The translations under genes and the position numbers were made by a program. Source: Euphorbia lathyris (Eukaryota > Streptophyta > Magnoliopsida > Malpighiales > Euphorbiaceae). Taken from it: a DNA stretch of 64,000 bases. Of the stretch, positions 1 to 11,084 are shown piece by piece. The notes beneath the pieces were generated by a model. That model was not told where the DNA came from. It saw only the letters and a program-made list of their open reading frames with translations, and ran no database searches. Location: contig NC_088911.1 of NCBI RefSeq assembly GCF_963576675.1, forward strand, positions 62,147,756 through 62,211,755, in the 5' to 3' direction. The stretch's first letter is position 1. The number at the start of each line of letters is the position of its first letter.

Positions 1-83
1 GTCACAAAATAAAATATGATGCATCACATGTTGACTCCAACAAACGAGGACCCAAAAAGACTTGGGTACCTAAAGATAACTAG
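1..83 (+). pseudogene. copia copy A: C-terminal end of gag (partial)
   Basis: The frame entering the window encodes the very end of gag, finishing KKTWVPKDN and a TAG at 81-83. The same C-terminus and the same TAG occur in copy B at 26432. The third zinc knuckle seen in copy B lies just left of the window here. Pol opens in a different frame immediately downstream, with the same offset as in copy B, so this stop looks like the genuine gag terminator and not decay. Confidence 0.75.
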
Positions 84-2602
84 TTCAATTGCAGGTGAGC
101 CTGAGGTGTGCTGAGAAGTCAAAGCTATGGTACATTGACAGCACATGCTCAAGGCATATGACTGGTGATGAAACTCAGTTCATCACACTTGTGCATAAAC
201 GAGGAGGAAATGTAAGTTTTGGAGACAACAAAAAGGGTAAGATGGTAGGATCAGGTACTGTTGGTGGTAACCCTACTACTGAGTCAGTCTCCCTAGTCAA
301 GGGTCTTAAATATAACCTACTGAGCATAGCTCAGCTGTGTGACAGCGGTAGAAAGGTTGTGTTTGATGCCACTGAGTGTAGGATACTCGAGGGAAAAACA
401 AATAGTTGATTTTAACTGCCCCTCGTGTTGAAAATGTTTTCATGCTAAACCTAGAAAAGAAGTTTTCAAAGAATATGTGCTTAGTGTCAAAGGAAGATAA
501 TTCCTGGCTATGGCATAGGAGACTTGGTCATGTAAGCATGGACCTCCTTGCCAAATTAGCAAGAAAGCAATTAGTTGAGGGATTACCCAAACTCAGGTTT
601 GAGAAGGATCAACTGTGTAATGCTTGTCAGCAAGGTAAACAAACCAAAAAGTCTTTTCAAAGTAAAAATGTAGTCTCAACCAAGCGCCAATTAGAGTTAC
701 TACACTTGGATCTTTTCGGACCAGTCCAGCCGCTGAGCTTGGGTGGTAAGAGATTTTCCTTGGTCATTGTAGATGACTTTTCTCGGTATACTTGGGTCAT
801 CCTGCTGAGTAGCAAGGATGAAGCTTTTGAGATGTTCTCAACACTGGTAAGAAAACTTGAAAATGATAAACACCTAAAATTAGCTCACATCCGAAGTGAT
901 AATGGCGGAGAATTCAAAAACCAACAATTTGATGAATTATGTGAAGTCAGCGGCATTGACCATAATTTTTCTGCTCCTAGAACTCCTCAACAAAATGGGG
1001 TAGTTGAAAGGAAGAACAGAACCTTAGTTGAAATAGCTAGGACAATGCTGAGTGAGAATAGGCTTCCAAAGTATTTCTGGGGTGAAGCTGTCAACATAGC
1101 TTGCTATATACTCAATAGGGCTTTAGTTAGACCTATACTTAAGAAAACCCCTTATGAACTTTGGAAAGGACGAAAACCCAATATTGGATATTTTTGTGCC
1201 TTTGGTTGCAAATGTTTTATCCTAAATACTAAAGACAACCTTGCTAAGTTTGATTCAAAAGCTGATGAAGCTATTTTTCTAGGGTACTCAACAAACAGCA
1301 AAGCATATAGGGTGTTTAATAAACGAACTCAGGTCTTAGAAGAGTCTGTACATGTTGAGTTTGATGAAATTGACCTTGCAGGGAAAACAAGTCAGCCTAC
1401 CGAAGATGACACATGCTCAGCTTCCGCTGACCAAAATAGAGCCACTGAGTCACTACCTCAAGGGCTGACCAAAGGTAAGAACGAACCTGAAATTATCTTT
1501 GCTGACCAATATAATCCTGCAGAAAATGTTGAAACACCTATCCCTGAAGACACTACACTACCCAAGGAGATCAAGGTTCTAAGAGTACATTCAGAAAGCA
1601 GCATTCTTGATGCTGCTGAGAACACCCTGGTGACCAGAAATCAACTCAGGAGATATCTCAGCAACGTAGCCTTCGTGTCAGTCCTCGAACCAAGAAACTT
1701 CTCAAAAGCTGAGAATGGTGAATTCTGGATAAACGCGATGCAAGAGGAGCTCGATCAATTCAAGAGAAATGAAGTATGGGATTTGGTGCCTAAACCAAAG
1801 AATCAAAAGACCATAGGAACAAAATAGGTATTCCGTAATAAGCTAGATGAACAGGGAAATGTAGTCAGGAACAAAGCCAGACTTGTAGCTCAAGGTTACA
1901 GTCAGCAGGAAGGTATTGACTATGGTGAGACCTTTGCACCCGTAGCTAGATTAGAGGCTATAAGAATATTGTGTGCGTATGCTAGCTTTATGAACTTTAA
2001 ATTGTTCCAAGTGGATGTTAAAAGTGCATTTCTTAATGGAGTTATAAACGAAGAGGTTTATGTTAGTCAGCCTCCAAGGTTTGAGGATCCAAAATTCCCA
2101 AACCATGTTTATAAACTCAAAAAGGCTCTGTACGGCCTGAAGCAAGCACCACGTGCTTGGTACGAAAGGGTGACCAGTTTTCTGCTGACTAGGAACTATG
2201 TCAGAGGAAAAGCTGACACAACCTTATTCATTAAGAAAAAGGGTAAAGATACCCTATTGGCACAAATATATGTTGATGATATTATTTTTGGTGCTACTAA
2301 TGAATCTATGTGCAAAGAATTTAGCAAGCAGATGCAAACTGAGTTTGAGATGTCAATGATGGGAGAACTCAACTTCTTCCTTGGACTTCAAATCAAACAA
2401 GGCAAGAATGGCATCTTCATTAGTCAGACTAAGTATGCTAAGGAGATATTGAAGAAATTTGATATGGAAAATTGTAAGCCAATATCTACCCCAATGGGTA
2501 CTGACACTGTGCTTTGTGCTGATGAGAAAGGTAAGTCAGTAGACAGCAAATCATATCGAGGTATGATAGGCTCTCTACTCTATCTAACGGCAAGTAGGCT
2601 AG

Positions 2603-4138
2603 TGTTGAGCGATTTCTGCAAGTGCACGGTATACGCTTGTAGTAATAAAAGATATCGAACCCACAGGGAACGCTTTTTAACTAAAACCTTATTTAATTCA
2701 GTTTTATTCATGTGTTTAGGTTTAACAAAAGAAAATCGTTTAATTGATTGAATTGGTTTGGATAAATTAGGATTAGATAAGAATATTATATTGAGTTTAG
2801 AGAACAATTCCGTCTTGAGATTTTGATTACAAGACAGATACTTCCGTAATTGGAATAAATAGAAGGTATAAAACTTATTTTCATAAAGCAAGGAAAACAA
2901 CTTTAACTTTGGTAAGATTATGGACATGTAATAATATAGGAATTTATTCAATTAAATGGCTTTGAACTGTAGAAATCTCTCTGGTTTGGAGCAGATTTCT
3001 ACCTTAATCAGATTAGTATTTTATATCCGATAAGCCGCGATCATGATCATATCATCCGTAAAAACTAATTCTGTCAAGTGTTCAACAAAGTTCTTATAAG
3101 AATAAGATGGAATAGAACGTTTTAATAAAAACACCAATTTATCATTTTGAAAATCATTTTGTCAGAACAATATCAAAATAACAGAAAGAATGTATTGAAT
3201 AAAATAAATATATCATTAATGAAATGTGAATCTTCACAAGTTAACAGAGAAGTAGAAACATGGAAAGCATTGCGACGAAAACTTTGAGATCCGGGTTGTC
3301 AATCTTTCCCTCAAACTCCGTAGGTTTGTCAGACCTCATGCGCTTCAGCCGTTAATTCTTCTCGCTGAATCTTCGGCATAGAGACTGGTCATTCCGCTAC
3401 CAAGATGAAAACTTGTCTCTGATCAACCTTTGAAACTAAACTAATACTGTGTTTATAACTAATCTAATAACAACTTGTGTACATCAAGTTTGTTTACAGA
3501 AATGAAATCTAACTTTCTGATTCTTTTCTGAATCAGAAACTCAACATAATAACTCTCTTCTCTAACTTTTCTAACTTAACCAACAACATTAATTTCTGAA
3601 ATGGATCACTTATTTATAGTTGTTGAAGGGTTGTAAATGATGGGTCGTGTCCGTTGGTGAAGGGTCGCTTTTATCCAAATGAACAGACGCGTTTCTCGGA
3701 TTAAAACATGTGAAATATGTGCAGAATGCTTCACTGTCGCGACTGAGATTCTGAAAATCTCAGTCGCGACAAGGGGTGCAGGAGCGAGTTGAAGATTCCA
3801 TTTTTTCGGAGTTCGGCTTTCGTATGTCGCGACTGAGATTATGAAAATCTCAGTCGCGACAGGGACTTGTCTCCCCGTCTCTCGACTGCTTCTTGTCCTC
3901 CTTGAGCGTTCTTCTGACTGATACGTATTCTTGGTACGTTTTTTAGGTTTTTCCTCCATTTTAGCTCCGTTTTAGATCCGTTTTAGCTCCTATTTGGATT
4001 TAACCAAATAATTAAGTACCTTGCATCAAAGAAGTAAATAAAGACGTAAAAGTATTCCAAATGAATATAATTAGCACGTTTTCAATGCAAATTTAACGTA
4101 TTTATATATGATATTTTAGGTATATTTTGGGCTTAACA
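2603..4138. mobile_element. solo LTR inserted in the RNase H region of copia copy A
   Basis: The copia reading frame breaks off after LTASR and resumes 1.5 kb later. The insert begins TGTTGAGC and ends GCTTAACA, imperfect inverted TG...CA termini of LTR type. It is flanked by GCTAG (2598-2602) and GCCAG (4139-4143), a 5-bp target duplication with one C/T difference. The uninterrupted sequence in copy B fits a single copy of GCCAG. No coding domain, primer-binding site or polypurine tract is visible inside, so this is a single LTR left after LTR-LTR recombination. At 1536 bp it is long. It belongs to a different family from the host copia. Confidence 0.85.
3736..3860. repeat. twin hairpins within the solo LTR
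   Basis: Two perfect 15-bp inverted repeats are present. Arms 3736-3750 and 3756-3770 enclose the loop CTGAA; arms 3826-3840 and 3846-3860 enclose the loop ATGAA. Both use the same arm, GTCGCGACTGAGATT, and start 90 bp apart. The arm itself begins with the palindrome GTCGCGAC. Confidence 0.9.
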
Positions 4139-4747
4139 GCCAGATATACAGTACTCAGTATGTTACTGCGCAAGATATCAAGCTGACCGTAAGGAATCTT
4201 ATTACATAGCTGTAAAAAGAATCCTTAGATATTTGCAAAGCTCAGTGAATGCAGGTTTATGGTATCCCAACACGAATGATTTCACACTCGTTGGGTACAC
4301 TGATGCTGACTATGGACGAGACAAGCTTGAGCAGAAGGAGGATGTCACTTCCTTGGAAGCTGTCTAGTGTTTTCGTTCAGTAAGAAGCAGTCGTCAGTTG
4401 CTCTGTCAACAACTGAAGCTGAGTACATTGTTGTTGGAAGCTGTGTTGCACAAGTCCTATGGATCAAGCAACAGCTGGATGATTATGGAGTTCAAACCAA
4501 AACAATTGAAGTCAAATGTGACAACAAAAGTGCCATTGACTTATCTAAAAATCCAATCCAACACAGCAGGATGAAGCATGTCAGCATAAGGCATCACTTC
4601 ATCAGAGATCATGTACTCAAGGGTGATATCAAGCTGACCTATGTTCCAACAGGTGAATAGCTTGCAGATATCTTCACGAAGCCAGTGGCTCGTGAGCAGT
4701 TCAGCATACTAAGGGAAGCTATCAGTATGTCTAATCCTCTTCAATAA

Positions 4748-5244
4748 AATTCTGAGTATGTTGAGTGATTATATCATGCCGAGTGATTATTGCATGCTGA
4801 GTAACTATCATATGCTGAGTAGATATGAATGCTATAAAATCACTACTTGCTGAATTGCTATATATATTGAGTGATTGCTAAAAGCTGAGTTACTACACAT
4901 GCTAAGAACCCCTCCTACGCTAAACTAAGCACTCAGATCACCAAACGTTTAGTATCTTAGAAGCTGAGTAGTATACTTGCACGCGTATTTATGTAGACAC
5001 CTAGGATGATGTAAGCGTAATGATTAGAAACCCATGTGCCGAATGTGTCATTAATGTCAGAATTAAATGCCATTGATTGATTCAAAATCGAACTGCCATT
5101 CTGACCTATCAGATCAACACGCACCGGCTATAAATAGTGGACGAATTCCCACTAACTTCTCTTTACGCTTGAAACATTTCGCACTCTATCTCTTTCTCTT
5201 AATTCCCTAATCTTCTAACTCTCTCAAAAATCCTCAAGCACACC
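4748..5244 (+). other. spacer between pol and the third ORF of copia copy A
   Basis: No coding potential is evident. The first 200 bases are full of degenerate repeats of the type TGCTGAGTRAYTAT. The same position in copy B holds a cleaner 17-bp tandem repeat. The right-hand part contains a TATA box and a pyrimidine-rich leader ahead of the third ORF. Confidence 0.7.
5129..5137 (+). promoter_or_regulatory. putative internal TATA box for the third ORF (copy A)
   Basis: TATAAATAG lies 116 bp upstream of the ATG at 5245. Copy B has the same motif at the same distance from its own ATG. Retention in both copies, in a spacer that is otherwise diverging, suggests a separate transcript for the third ORF. 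This is inference from sequence only. Confidence 0.5.
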
Positions 5245-8200
5245 ATGTCGAACGATTCCCAGAACATCTCCGGTGAGCAATACGATGACAACCGCTCTGA
5301 CATCAATCCTCCATCTCCTGCTGAGCAGGAATACCACGAGACTTCCTCTGAGTCTCAGGAACAAACACATGGTCGGTTTGACCAACCAATGCCCGAGGTC
5401 AGCATCCTCAGAGAAAACCCTCGCACTGACCAAATGACTCCTTCGAAGAAGAAGAAGAAAAACAAGCAACCCAGGGAAAGAAATTTCTTCCCAGTTTTCA
5501 GCAGCGTTAAAAACCTCAAAGTTTATCACTCCCGATGGTTCTCTAAAAGCTTCGTCGAAGCTGAGAAACCGTTTTGCGACTGGATTTAAAAAAATGGATG
5601 GACCACCCTCTTCTCTCTTCTTGGAACTACCTACCCACAACTGGTGAGGGAATTCTACACGAACCTAAAAGTAGGCTACGATAACGACGACCATATGGTT
5701 ACTAAGGTCAAGAACAAGGAAATCACCATCACCCCTTCCTATCTCGCCATACTACTTGATCTAAAGGAAGAAGGTGCAGAACTACGATGCACAAATGATT
5801 ATAAGCGGGTTGAGTACGTAGCTGAGTTCTGTAAACCTAAAAACCACAACGGTGAAATCTACAGTACCAACATGGGTCAGCCTCAAAGACAAGCACACTA
5901 CATCCTGGCCAACTATCTGTTCCCTAAGATCAACGCCTCCTCCTCAGCCTCAAACTTTGAGCAGTGCTTCATCTAGCATATGTTGAATTACAAACCGCTC
6001 AACATGCCTGTCTTTCTCATTGCGGCTTTCCAACGCAGCACCATGATCCTAAGGATGGGTTCTCTCATCACCAAAATTCTACAAGATCACAAGGTCAGCC
6101 TGAAGGAGGAAATCAACATGATAGGTACTGAAATCACTATAGGAATCCTACTCGGCTTGGCTCACAGTCAGCCTATCAAACCTAAGAAAGAAAAAGGGGC
6201 TGTAGTTGAAGAAGTACCTGCTGAGGAAGATATGGTTGAAGAAACACTTGCTGAGGTGTCTTAGAAAGGAAAGGAAGTTGTGATTGAAGCAGCACCTGCT
6301 GAACGACTCAGGAAAGATAAGAAGAGGAAAGCTGACCCCTCTGTCACACCAATAGCCAAGGACATTAATCAAACTGTGAAAAAGATTAGGCTGGTGACAA
6401 GAGAGAAGAAGGCTGCTGCTGTTGAGCCAGCTCAAGAGGAACCAGTGTCAGCTGAGAAAAGGAAGACGAGAGCTGACCCTGAAGAAAGTGAGGAAACGCT
6501 TGAGCAACCCCTAAAGAGGAAGAAGACCTCTGGGATGACACCTTTGGAAGCTTCCCCCCTTGACATTGTCATCACCAAGGATTCTCACTTCCTGCGAGCT
6601 CAAGAGATTGACCTAGAAAAGACTCCTCAGGAGGAAGAGCAAGGCTGGACTGCCGAACAGCCTCAAGCTGATAAGATGGGTTCTGTTGAGCCAAGCAACA
6701 TAGTTGCTGCTGAGCAAGCTGATGAGCAAAGAGTTAAGTCACCAGTGAAGGACAAGGGTGTGGAGCACCTCTATGCTGATCTTGGACTTGATCTCTCTTC
6801 TGAGTCATCAGAGTCTGTTGCCGCTGACCCTTCTCCTCAATCCAAAGCTAACAAGGGCAGTACGGAAAAGCGGTTTAAGAGAAAAGTGCAAAAGCCCAAT
6901 GTCACAGACTTAACCGGGCTTCAATTCTAATTCTTCACCGACATCACTGAACCCACTCCGGACCAGGTCAAGGAAAAACAAGCCTCTATTTCTCAAGCTG
7001 AGGAACAAGCCGACCCAAAAATCTCTAAGGGTCAAACTTCTACCGACACCTCTGCTCCACCTTCCACTGAGCAAGTGCTCGAAGTTCCTGCTTCTCAACA
7101 CAATGAGTTAGCAGAGGAAACTCCTCCTGCTAAAGACAGCTCTGAGTTTCCTCAACCTCAAATTCAAACTGACACTGAGCAGGTAAATAATTCTGCTGAT
7201 CAAACTCTTCCAACTCCTATCAAGCAGACAATAAACCAGTTTGCTCCTGCTACTGACCTTAATAGTAAAAGTGCAGCCACTGATCAAGCTGACACTTCCA
7301 CTTCCGGGCACCACCACAATCCTCCAACATCTGGTGTTAACAACGAAACGGCCCCTGAGACCACGCAAAAACAATCTGAAGATGATTCCTACAATTTTCT
7401 GAATGCCTCTGAGTCTGGCAAGCGAATCATCAACTCAGCCCATATGCTTCTCCAAGCAATAGATCAGTCTCAAGCCGATGCTGCTGGGGCTGCTCCTGTT
7501 GAGTCTACTCAATTTTCATCCGTCACGCAACTTTTGACCGAACTCAAAGGTCTTAAGGAGCTGATGAGTGTTATAACCTCCTTGGTCTCTCAGCAGCCCA
7601 AGCAAGAATTCATGGTCAGGCTGGCAGAACTTCAGTTAATGATGGTGAATCACATGGACTCCATCAAAGGGAAAATCAATGCCCTATCTGCTGTGAACTC
7701 ATCATCGGCAACTTCTGCTGAAGTCACTCAGCACTTCACACAGCAGACCGCCGAGCTAACCGGAGCTCGTGAGCTTATCTCCTCCACTTCCCAATGCTCC
7801 ATTGAACAGATTGGTGAAGCAATTCGCCTGCTCAACCTAAGCAAAGAGGAAATGGACACTGACCAAGTAAAGACCAATGATATACTTCACTGCACCTGGT
7901 CAACACTTGCACATGTTAGGCACATAAATGCTCAGCGTCATTCGTATGATTCTTCACTGCTCAGGATGTACTATCAATCCTATGCACGAATGACGGACTC
8001 CATTACTTGGATATGGAAATATCTTGAGTTCTTACTCGGTATGCTCAGCGTACACATCAAAATCCCCTCTTCAAGTATGGCCGATGGGATGCAGGTCTTT
8101 AAGGTTCTTAAAGACAGTACGAGTAACATGCAACAGTATTCCAACATACTGACTCGTGTTGTTCAACAGGGGACATTCTATGCTCCCCCCCTCCATCTAG

Positions 8201-8319
8201 TGATGCTGGCAAAACGGGGGAGAAAGATACAGCTAAGCGGCCAGCTGCCGGAACTCAGCAGAAGCCTCTTGGCTCAACTTTCTCTGTTCCGGGCAACCCA
8301 AGTCAGCAACAAAGAATAG
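5245..8319 (+). pseudogene. copia copy A: third ORF (env-like position; plant transposon protein domain), with stops
   Basis: One frame of 1024 codons begins at ATG 5245 with MSNDSQNISGEQYDDN and is broken by in-frame stops at 5587, 5974, 6262 and 6928. The N-terminal third has a lysine-rich patch (KKKKKNK). It then has a conserved globular block (SRWFSKSF, ITPSYLAILLDLKEEGAEL, SNFEQCF, HMLNYKPLNMPVF) that resembles the 'putative plant transposon protein' family by eye. The middle is a low-complexity acidic/basic region with KRKK patches, and the C-terminal third is helical and rich in Gln, Ser and Leu. I see no clear signal peptide or transmembrane segment, so 'env-like' describes position only. 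The homologue in copy B is at 22814-19782. Confidence 0.8.
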
Positions 8320-8840
8320 CCAAGCCAAAAACCAAGTCTAACCAAGTTCAAGCAAATATCAAGAAATAGAACTAGAACCAGACTTAGCTTGAGACTTGTA
8401 AATTTGTATCTGGCATGTTTTATCTTTATTGAGCTGACTATCTATATAAGCATCTTTTATCCAAACTGTCTTTATATATATGATGCTTACTTACTGTGTT
8501 TATATGCTGATATGTCTCATGTAACTATCCATTGAACAACAATCAATTAAAACTTGTGAACATAAAAATTTAACAAGTAAAATATACTCAGTATACCTCA
8601 ACTCTGATATCTGAATTTAACTAAGTATCAAAACTAAGTAATGATAAAATGTTCCAAGTATTGACTTACTTCTAAAGCTGGCCTTAGACTCTTTTCGATT
8701 AAATTTTAGAAGGTTTAGAACTGAACTAAGTCAGTAGATCCAACCCTTACGGGGGAGCATTTTCAGAAGAATTAAAAAGGTCAACTATCATGGGGAAGCT
8801 CAACACTGAGTTCCTTAATTGAATACTTTTGCCAACATCA
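8320..8840 (+). other. untranslated tail of copia copy A between the third ORF and the polypurine tract
   Basis: AT-rich, without an open frame of note. It leads into the polypurine tract, as expected for the 3' untranslated part of an LTR retrotransposon. Confidence 0.7.
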
Positions 8841-8853
8841 AAATGGGGGAGTT
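8841..8853 (+). other. polypurine tract of copia copy A
   Basis: AAATGGGGGAG followed by TT sits directly ahead of the LTR start TGTTGAAACACC. It is the plus-strand DNA primer site. The same tract is found on the minus strand in copy B. Confidence 0.85.
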
Positions 8854-10236
8854 TGTTGAAACACCTTTCCACTGATTTTGATTTGACAAAATTATTCCCA
8901 CGATTAAAACAATTAAATTTAAGTGCTTTGATTTAATTGTACTAATGTGTTTGTTCAATGTTGAGTAAGTTAACTAATGAGAACAGGAACCGAAAGTCCA
9001 TAAAAGAAAGACAGAACAAAGTCATCATAAGCAAGTCACACAACAGAAGCTGAGTGGAATGCAATTCAGCTTTACGAAAGAAATGTCTTCTTCAGGCAAG
9101 CTTGAAGGCAAAGCCGCTGAGTCAAGCTGAGTAATAATCAAGTCAGCGTCAATGATCCGTCAACTTGGCAGATAAGGTCTGACACAAATCAGAAGTCTTG
9201 GAAATCCGTATTAAGGACCTTTTCGAGATGCATGGACCATCTAACTTTTGGCAAGAAGACAAACCTGGCGCAAGAAGACAAACCTGGCGCAAGAAGATGA
9301 AACTGGCAGACCTGGCTCTTGGTGAAATCAGAAGACATGATTGGCCTGCAGCTCTGGAAGCTGACCACGTGATGACGAAGGAGGCCGTTATCTCCACAAT
9401 GGCTATGTCGGAATTCAAATCATTGGCATCCCAAAGATTGTTATAAATAGGCCAAATCATCACTTGGATCACATAACACACATACAAGAGATATACAGAC
9501 AAGCAAAATCTCCACTGAGTGATAATCCAAAATAGAAGCTGTTTGAAAAGAAAAAGCAAGCTCTTACACCAAATTCCAATCATTGTGTAAAAGTCTAGAT
9601 TGATTATGTCATCTAAAGTGTTCTTTATTGTATTAAGAACAATTTCTTATCATTTGTAAAAGGTTAGAAGAGTGAAGCTGAGTACTCGGTTACAGTACTC
9701 AGTGGTAGAGAAAATCTGAATACTCAGTTATAGTGTTCAGTGGTAGATATTATTGAGTAGACGAATAGAGGACGGTACTCTTGCATACTCAGTTGCTATT
9801 GTAAAAAGTTTGTGCTCTACCTTTAAAGAGCTCAGTAGATGATTGAAAAAGCTCGGAGGGATTCCGGGGACTGGACATAGGCGGAGAGGTCGAACCGGGA
9901 TAAGTCTGCTGAGTAAACTCTAACCCTTTCTCTTGATATATATGTATGTGTTGCTTGCTTAAAATTACTCAGTAAATAATCTGTACAAGCTGAAGCTGAG
10001 TAATCTGAGTGCTGAGTTGGAAACTGACTTAAGTGTTATTTCCCAACTCACAACTGGAACAGCTCTAGTCAGCATCTGACTAAAGCTGTCTCACATTACA
10101 CTCAGCCTTGTTGACTTAAAACTGAGTTAAACTATCAATCATCCAATTAAGTCAGCATTATTAAGCGAAAAGGTTATATTAGTTCCTACCCCCCCCCCCC
10201 TTGGAACTAATCCTATTACGTTACACGGGACCAACA
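8854..10236 (+). repeat. 3' LTR of copia copy A
   Basis: It starts TGTTGAAACACC and ends GGGACCAACA, matching the complements of the copy B LTR ends. About 1383 bp. It contains a TATAAATAG box near 9443, also present in copy B, and a short tandem duplication of ACAAACCTGGCGCAAGAAG near 9256-9300 that copy B lacks. A run of 12 C residues near 10189-10200 matches a G-rich stretch in copy B. Confidence 0.9.
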
Positions 10237-10832
10237 AGTCCATCACCTACAAGCATTAAGAATCATAAATTAGTTCTAAAAAGGGATAAACGTAGCTTAA
10301 ATATGTTAAACCTAATTACCACATAATTAAGGTTAAACCCCGCTTTTAGCCTTAGTTAATGGGGTTTTAACCCATAATTAGATTAAAACACACCTTAGAA
10401 AGATAGATAATGGAGTTCATAGTAATAAAAGAGATTGAAGTTTAGAAGAAACCGTAATGACGATTATCGAACGAACTTCTTCGGTAACTTAAAACTTACT
10501 TTTATTGGATGAACTTTTGACAAACAACAACTTGAGCACAACAACAACAATCACAACAACAAATACAACTGATATTTGAAGAGAAAAATCAGCAAAATAA
10601 CATTATAGATGGAGGAATTTAGCGTAAACTTGGTGTATCTTCAAATGGCTCCCAAATTCTCATTTTATATTAAAATGGCACACATAATTCTAAAGACCAA
10701 GTCTCCTTATTATCTAATTATCACAAATAAACCTTAAAATAAAAAAAATAAAAATCAAATACACCATCTTTTCCATCTCTCTTTGATTTTTTTTTATTTT
10801 TTTTATTTTTTTCTTCTTTCTCTCTCTTCTCT
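10237..10832. other. intergenic, no gene seen
   Basis: AT-rich sequence with a CAACAA-rich stretch near 10525-10570 and a T-rich, pyrimidine-rich run near 10785-10830 that precedes the SINE. No coding or RNA gene is supported. Confidence 0.6.
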
Positions 10833-10961
10833 GAGGGCGAGCCTTGGCGCAACGGTAAACGTTGTTGTCGTGTGACCAAGAGGTCACGAGTTCGAGTCTT
10901 AGGAGCGGCCTCTTGCCAAATAAATTGGCATGGGATGCGTAGTGCACCGGGCCGCCCTTTT
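10833..10961 (+). mobile_element. Au-type SINE, internally deleted
   Basis: The head GAGGGCGAGCCTTGGCGCAA contains an RNA polymerase III A box (TGGCGCAACGG). A B box follows near 10886 (GAGTTCGAGTC), then the GCCTCTTGCC block. The tail GTGCACCGGGCCGCCC followed by T residues is the characteristic Au SINE 3' end. The central part normally lying between GCCTCTTG and GTGCACCGGG is mostly missing, so this copy is about 130 bp. No convincing target duplication is visible. Confidence 0.88.
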
Positions 10962-11084
10962 CTGTCTTCCATTCTTCTTACTAAAGCTACAAGATCAATC
11001 CAACAAAAATCAAATTGCGATCTCACTTAATTGAATTCACCACACTTGCTCTGTTTCTCTTCAATTTTAATTGAAATTAAGAAG

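Larger units (their letters stand above)
89..4747 (+). pseudogene. copia copy A: pol polyprotein (protease, integrase, RT, RNase H), disrupted
   Basis: The protease shows WYIDSTCSRHMTGD; the usual DSG/DSA position reads DST. The integrase has an HHCC-type finger (HRRLGH then CNAC) and the D,D,E residues in DLFGP, SDNGGEF and VVERKNRT. The RT contains [10 protein letters not shown] and the YVDD box ([10 protein letters not shown]). RNase H ends with STTEAEY, DNKSAID and LADIFTKP before a stop at 4745-4747. Disruptions relative to copy B are a one-base deletion near 408, a TAG replacing Trp at 1825-1827, a solo LTR inserted at 2603-4138, a small frameshifting deletion near 4330, and a TAG replacing Gln near 4658. 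The protein would have made cDNA and integrated it; this copy is dead. Confidence 0.93.
1..10236 (+). mobile_element. Ty1/copia retrotransposon, SIRE/Maximus-like, copy A (5' part outside window)
   Basis: The plus strand carries, in order, the end of gag, a protease, a GAG-pre-integrase/integrase, a reverse transcriptase and RNase H (the copia order, integrase before RT). These are followed by a spacer, a long third ORF, a polypurine tract and a 3' LTR ending in CA. The same modules occur on the minus strand at 17963-29550, which confirms one family. A third ORF after pol is the hallmark of the SIRE/Maximus copia lineage. The 5' LTR and most of gag lie left of the window, so the target duplication cannot be checked. 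A solo LTR interrupts the RNase H region, and frameshifts and stops show the copy cannot move by itself. Confidence 0.93.

Noticed and set aside
5224..5640. Minus-strand frame of 138 codons opposite the third ORF
   Set aside because: It lies antisense to conserved coding sequence of copia copy A and has no family resemblance; a shadow frame.
5245..8319. Calling the third ORF a viral envelope glycoprotein
   Set aside because: No signal peptide, membrane anchor or cysteine pattern is visible; only its position after pol resembles an env gene.
10189..10200. Run of 12 C residues as a sequencing artefact
   Set aside because: The same site in copy B is G-rich on the other strand (6-8 G), so a homopolymer is native here, though its exact length may be uncertain.
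11031..11084. Extension of the sHSP frame upstream to a TTG at 11031
   Set aside because: TTG is not a normal plant start, and similarity to the family begins only at the ATT at 11085.
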